Shown here in pieces: positions 63,341 to 64,000 of a stretch of 64,000 bases of DNA. Numbering within the stretch: position 1 is the first letter of the stretch; each line of letters begins with the position of its first letter. Origin of the DNA: Cladopsammia gracilis. Taxonomy: Eukaryota; Cnidaria; Anthozoa; Scleractinia; Dendrophylliidae. The notes beneath the pieces were generated by a model. The model was not told where the DNA came from and made no database searches. It saw nothing but the letters and a program-made list of their open reading frames with translations. The DNA lies in the NCBI GenBank assembly GCA_022457155.1, contig JAJGOT010000707.1, positions 186,001 to 250,000 on the forward strand. The letters run 5' to 3'. Position numbers and translations under genes: made by a program.

Positions 63341-64000
63341 ATCAAGGTGGCAATCTAAGCGAAGAGAGGCGCCGGCTGAAGAAGAAGATAATTAACAGCA
63401 GATCAGCAAGACTACAAGAGATTACAGGGCAGAGTACTCATAGGTCAGCAGACGTGTCGAGAGGAAGATTCGAACCGATAAGAGGGCGAATGTCGAAGAA
63501 CTGGCAAAGCAAGCTGAGGAGGCAGCGCAAAAGAGGGAGCAAAGGAACGTCTACAAAATTACAAGACTGGTCTGTGGAAAATACAGCGGATAGAAGGATG
63601 TCCCCATACGAGGTAAGCAGGGGCAACTCCTCATCTCCGAGAAAGACCAAGAAGCCCGATGGGTCGAACATTTTAAGGAAGTCCTCAATAGACCGGCACC
63701 AGAAGAAGAGTTCCTAAGTATTGAAACTGGACCACCGGACCAGGAAGAGATCAACGCTGCCATCAAGTCCCTGAAGATTCATGGGGCACCCGGCAAAGAG
63801 CGCCTCAATGCTGAGCTGTTTAAGGCCGACGCCGTGACCACCGCATTCATCTTACAACCGCTATTCGACACTATCTGGAACAGGAAAAAATCCCTGATGA
63901 CTGGAATGAAGGCATCATCATCAAGATACCGAAGAAAGGAGCTATGTCAGAATGCAGTAACTGGCGCGGCATTACATTGTTATCCATCCCCAGTAAGATC
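63341..64000 (+). pseudogene. RTE-like LINE reverse transcriptase N-terminal region, partial
   Basis: Decayed plus-strand frames with ARWVEHFKEVLNRPAPEEEF, GPPDQEEINAAIKSLK, APGKERLNAELFK and IIIKIPKKGAMS then NWRGITLLSIPSK at the very end, the opening motifs of a non-LTR reverse transcriptase. The window ends within the gene. At least one stop (about 63590) and a frameshift near 63880. It belongs with the inverted endonuclease part to the left. Confidence 0.7.

Overview
The window is animal-type genomic DNA, AT-rich and repeat-dense, with no recognisable host protein-coding gene. The mixture of Polinton/Maverick elements, a Penelope-like element, a Ginger-like transposon, an RTE-like LINE, tRNA-derived sequence and foldback MITEs suits a marine invertebrate. 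A cnidarian is my best guess, but nothing here proves it.

Layout. (i) 1-9754: two diverged copies of one host repeat. The second copy is interrupted by element A (2998-7236), a near-perfect giant inverted repeat with 6-bp target duplications and a tRNA-His-like gene in each arm. (ii) 9755-54734: one large Polinton, called the outer element, with ~0.2-kb terminal inverted repeats. Its own sequence is only about 12.5 kb; the rest is later insertions. Its genes are a protein-primed DNA polymerase (+), an integrase (-), a run of small minus-strand genes, a ~450-residue virion-candidate gene (-), two plus-strand candidates (41275-42626), a small coiled-coil/Cys gene, a likely VLTF3-like late transcription factor, a conserved unknown gene and a zinc-finger gene. 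Almost all carry stops or frameshifts. (iii) Insertions in the outer element: element B (14007-27117) inside the integrase gene; a Penelope-like element (28417-30122) just upstream of a start codon; a five-unit tandem array (31497-40197) flanked by TA inside the virion-candidate gene; and element C (42651-51623) between genes. (iv) 54828-57336: a Ginger-like DDE transposon with an intact 492-residue integrase. (v) 57337-64000: mostly featureless sequence, a decayed integrase-core fragment near 60.5 kb, and an RTE-like LINE with an inverted 5' part that runs off the window.

The main biological story is the family A/B/C. All three begin AGTAGTATACAG, have 6-bp target duplications like a retroviral-type integrase would make, and carry long inverted arms. 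B and C encode only a zinc-finger DNA polymerase B (intact, 1282 residues, in C), a small divergently transcribed zinc-finger protein and a 62-residue ORF in each arm. They have no integrase and no capsid gene. Their tips resemble those of the outer Polinton (AGCAGTATATAG), which does encode an integrase. The simplest reading is that they are replication-competent satellites that borrow an integrase and jump into Polintons, here destroying the host Polinton's integrase gene.

A second system is a TA-flanked transposon built as M-S-M-S-M: a ~265-bp palindromic module M alternating with a 1.2-1.4 kb spacer S. It occurs twice, with related M but unrelated S (20616-23755 inside the polymerase gene of B; 31497-40197 inside the outer element).
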